Of a stretch of 6,463 nucleotides of DNA, positions 5,914 through 6,463 are shown one piece after another (positions within the stretch are counted from its first letter, which is position 1; each line of letters begins with the position of its first letter). The DNA comes from Hyphomonadaceae bacterium (GTDB lineage: Bacteria; Pseudomonadota; Alphaproteobacteria; Caulobacterales; Aquidulcibacteraceae): contig JAEUMU010000212.1 of assembly GCA_016791325.1 (NCBI GenBank), positions 1 to 6,463 of the forward strand. Reading direction: 5' to 3'. The notes below the pieces were generated by a model, which saw only the letters and a list, made by a program, of their open reading frames with translations, made no database searches and was not told the DNA's origin. A program made the translations under genes and the position numbers.

Positions 5914-6450
5914 CTAATTTGGCGATCCGTGAGCGCTTAAGCGGATGAGACGGTCAAATTGTTCCATCAAAACCGCGTCCACGGGGCCGGAAAGGGCGTT
6001 TAAGCCAAGCACTGCGTCCCCTGCGACACGGTATGTCATGGTGACTGTCGATCCCGCGCCGTGCGGGCGGACGGTGAATGTCAGGATCGAGACCGCACCC
6101 ATGTCCTGCAGTGGGCCGAGCGACCCCTCCAGCCGCAGCGTGCGCGCGCCGGAATGTTCGAATGCAGCCAACACGCGTGCGTGGGCCACCGAGCCTCCCG
6201 CCCAGCGCTCGCACCAGCAGCCCCCGGCGCGCGCGTCGAGGCTGAGATTGCGGGCGTCGCCAGAATAGGTATGGGCGCTGCTCCACCAACGGTTCGGCCG
6301 GGTCAGTGCGCGCCAGGTTTCCGCCGGGGAGGCTTCGGTGTGTGCTTCGGCGCGGATGAGGAAGCCGCTTTCGCTCGCGGCGGCGACTTCGGCTCTCGCG
6401 GCCAGAGGCATGGCGATCCATGCAATCAGAATAAGTCCGGCGATGCGCAT
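5914..6450 (-). CDS. Exported SRPBCC-fold (START/polyketide cyclase-like) protein
   Basis: This is a complete 178-residue protein. Residues 1-20 (MRIAGLILIAWIAMPLAARA) are a signal peptide with a good ARA cleavage site before Glu21, so the protein should be periplasmic. Residues 32-172 fit the SRPBCC helix-grip fold: IRAEAHTEASPAETWRALTRPNRWW at the start, alternating strands in the middle (VAHARVLAAFEHSGARTLRLEGSLGPLQDMGAVSILTFTVRPHGAGSTVTMTYRVAG), and a long C-terminal helix, VDAVLMEQFDRLIRL. The family binds hydrophobic ligands or acts as cyclases, and the ligand here is unknown. Two cysteines in GCWCERW (78 and 80) could bind metal or form a disulfide after export. The start is supported by GGAGGG four bases upstream. 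Most SRPBCC proteins of this type are cytoplasmic, so the signal peptide is notable. No terminator is evident between its stop and the OmpA-family gene. Confidence 0.88.
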   Translation of the reverse strand: MRIAGLILIAWIAMPLAARAEVAAASESGFLIRAEAHTEASPAETWRALTRPNRWWSSAHTYSGDARNLSLDARAGGCWCERWAGGSVAHARVLAAFEHSGARTLRLEGSLGPLQDMGAVSILTFTVRPHGAGSTVTMTYRVAGDAVLGLNALSGPVDAVLMEQFDRLIRLSAHGSPN

Positions 6451-6463
6451 TAGGCCCTCCGTT

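Overview
The window looks like ordinary chromosomal DNA from a high-GC (by eye about two thirds G+C) Gram-negative bacterium, most likely an alphaproteobacterium. This is inferred from composition, the style of the RhlE-like helicase with its basic tail, the Lol-type OmpA/glycine-zipper lipoprotein, and G-rich Shine-Dalgarno sites. No mobile element, CRISPR array, tRNA or rRNA was recognised, and no clearly new multi-gene system is visible. The most open question is a conserved-looking protein of unknown function at 2703-3440.

Left part (1-1546): the 3' part of an old yellow enzyme-type flavin oxidoreductase runs into the window. It ends with its stop codon directly against the stop codon of a convergent TetR-family regulator. 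Upstream of the regulator lies a perfect 18-bp palindrome (1432-1449), the best operator candidate in the window. It overlaps a plausible rightward promoter, so the regulator may control both itself and the genes to its right.

Centre (1547-3440): three genes follow on the + strand with gaps of 67 and 75 bases. They encode an exported YciI-domain protein, a six-helix DUF998-like membrane protein, and a basic protein of unknown function with an N-terminal KVIVERPR motif. They could be one transcript. No strong terminator is seen after the third.

Right part (3441-6463): a 252-base non-coding leader precedes a GTG-started DEAD-box RNA helicase of the RhlE type. A strong UUCG-loop hairpin with a T-run ends this gene. 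It sits between two convergent genes and probably serves both. On the minus strand follow an OmpA-domain lipoprotein with a glycine zipper and, upstream of it, an exported SRPBCC-fold protein that is complete within the window.

The genes fall into small independent units: redox plus regulator, a small envelope/unknown cluster, RNA metabolism, and outer-membrane/cell-wall anchoring. Only the regulator-operator link and the possible three-gene transcript suggest that genes here work together.
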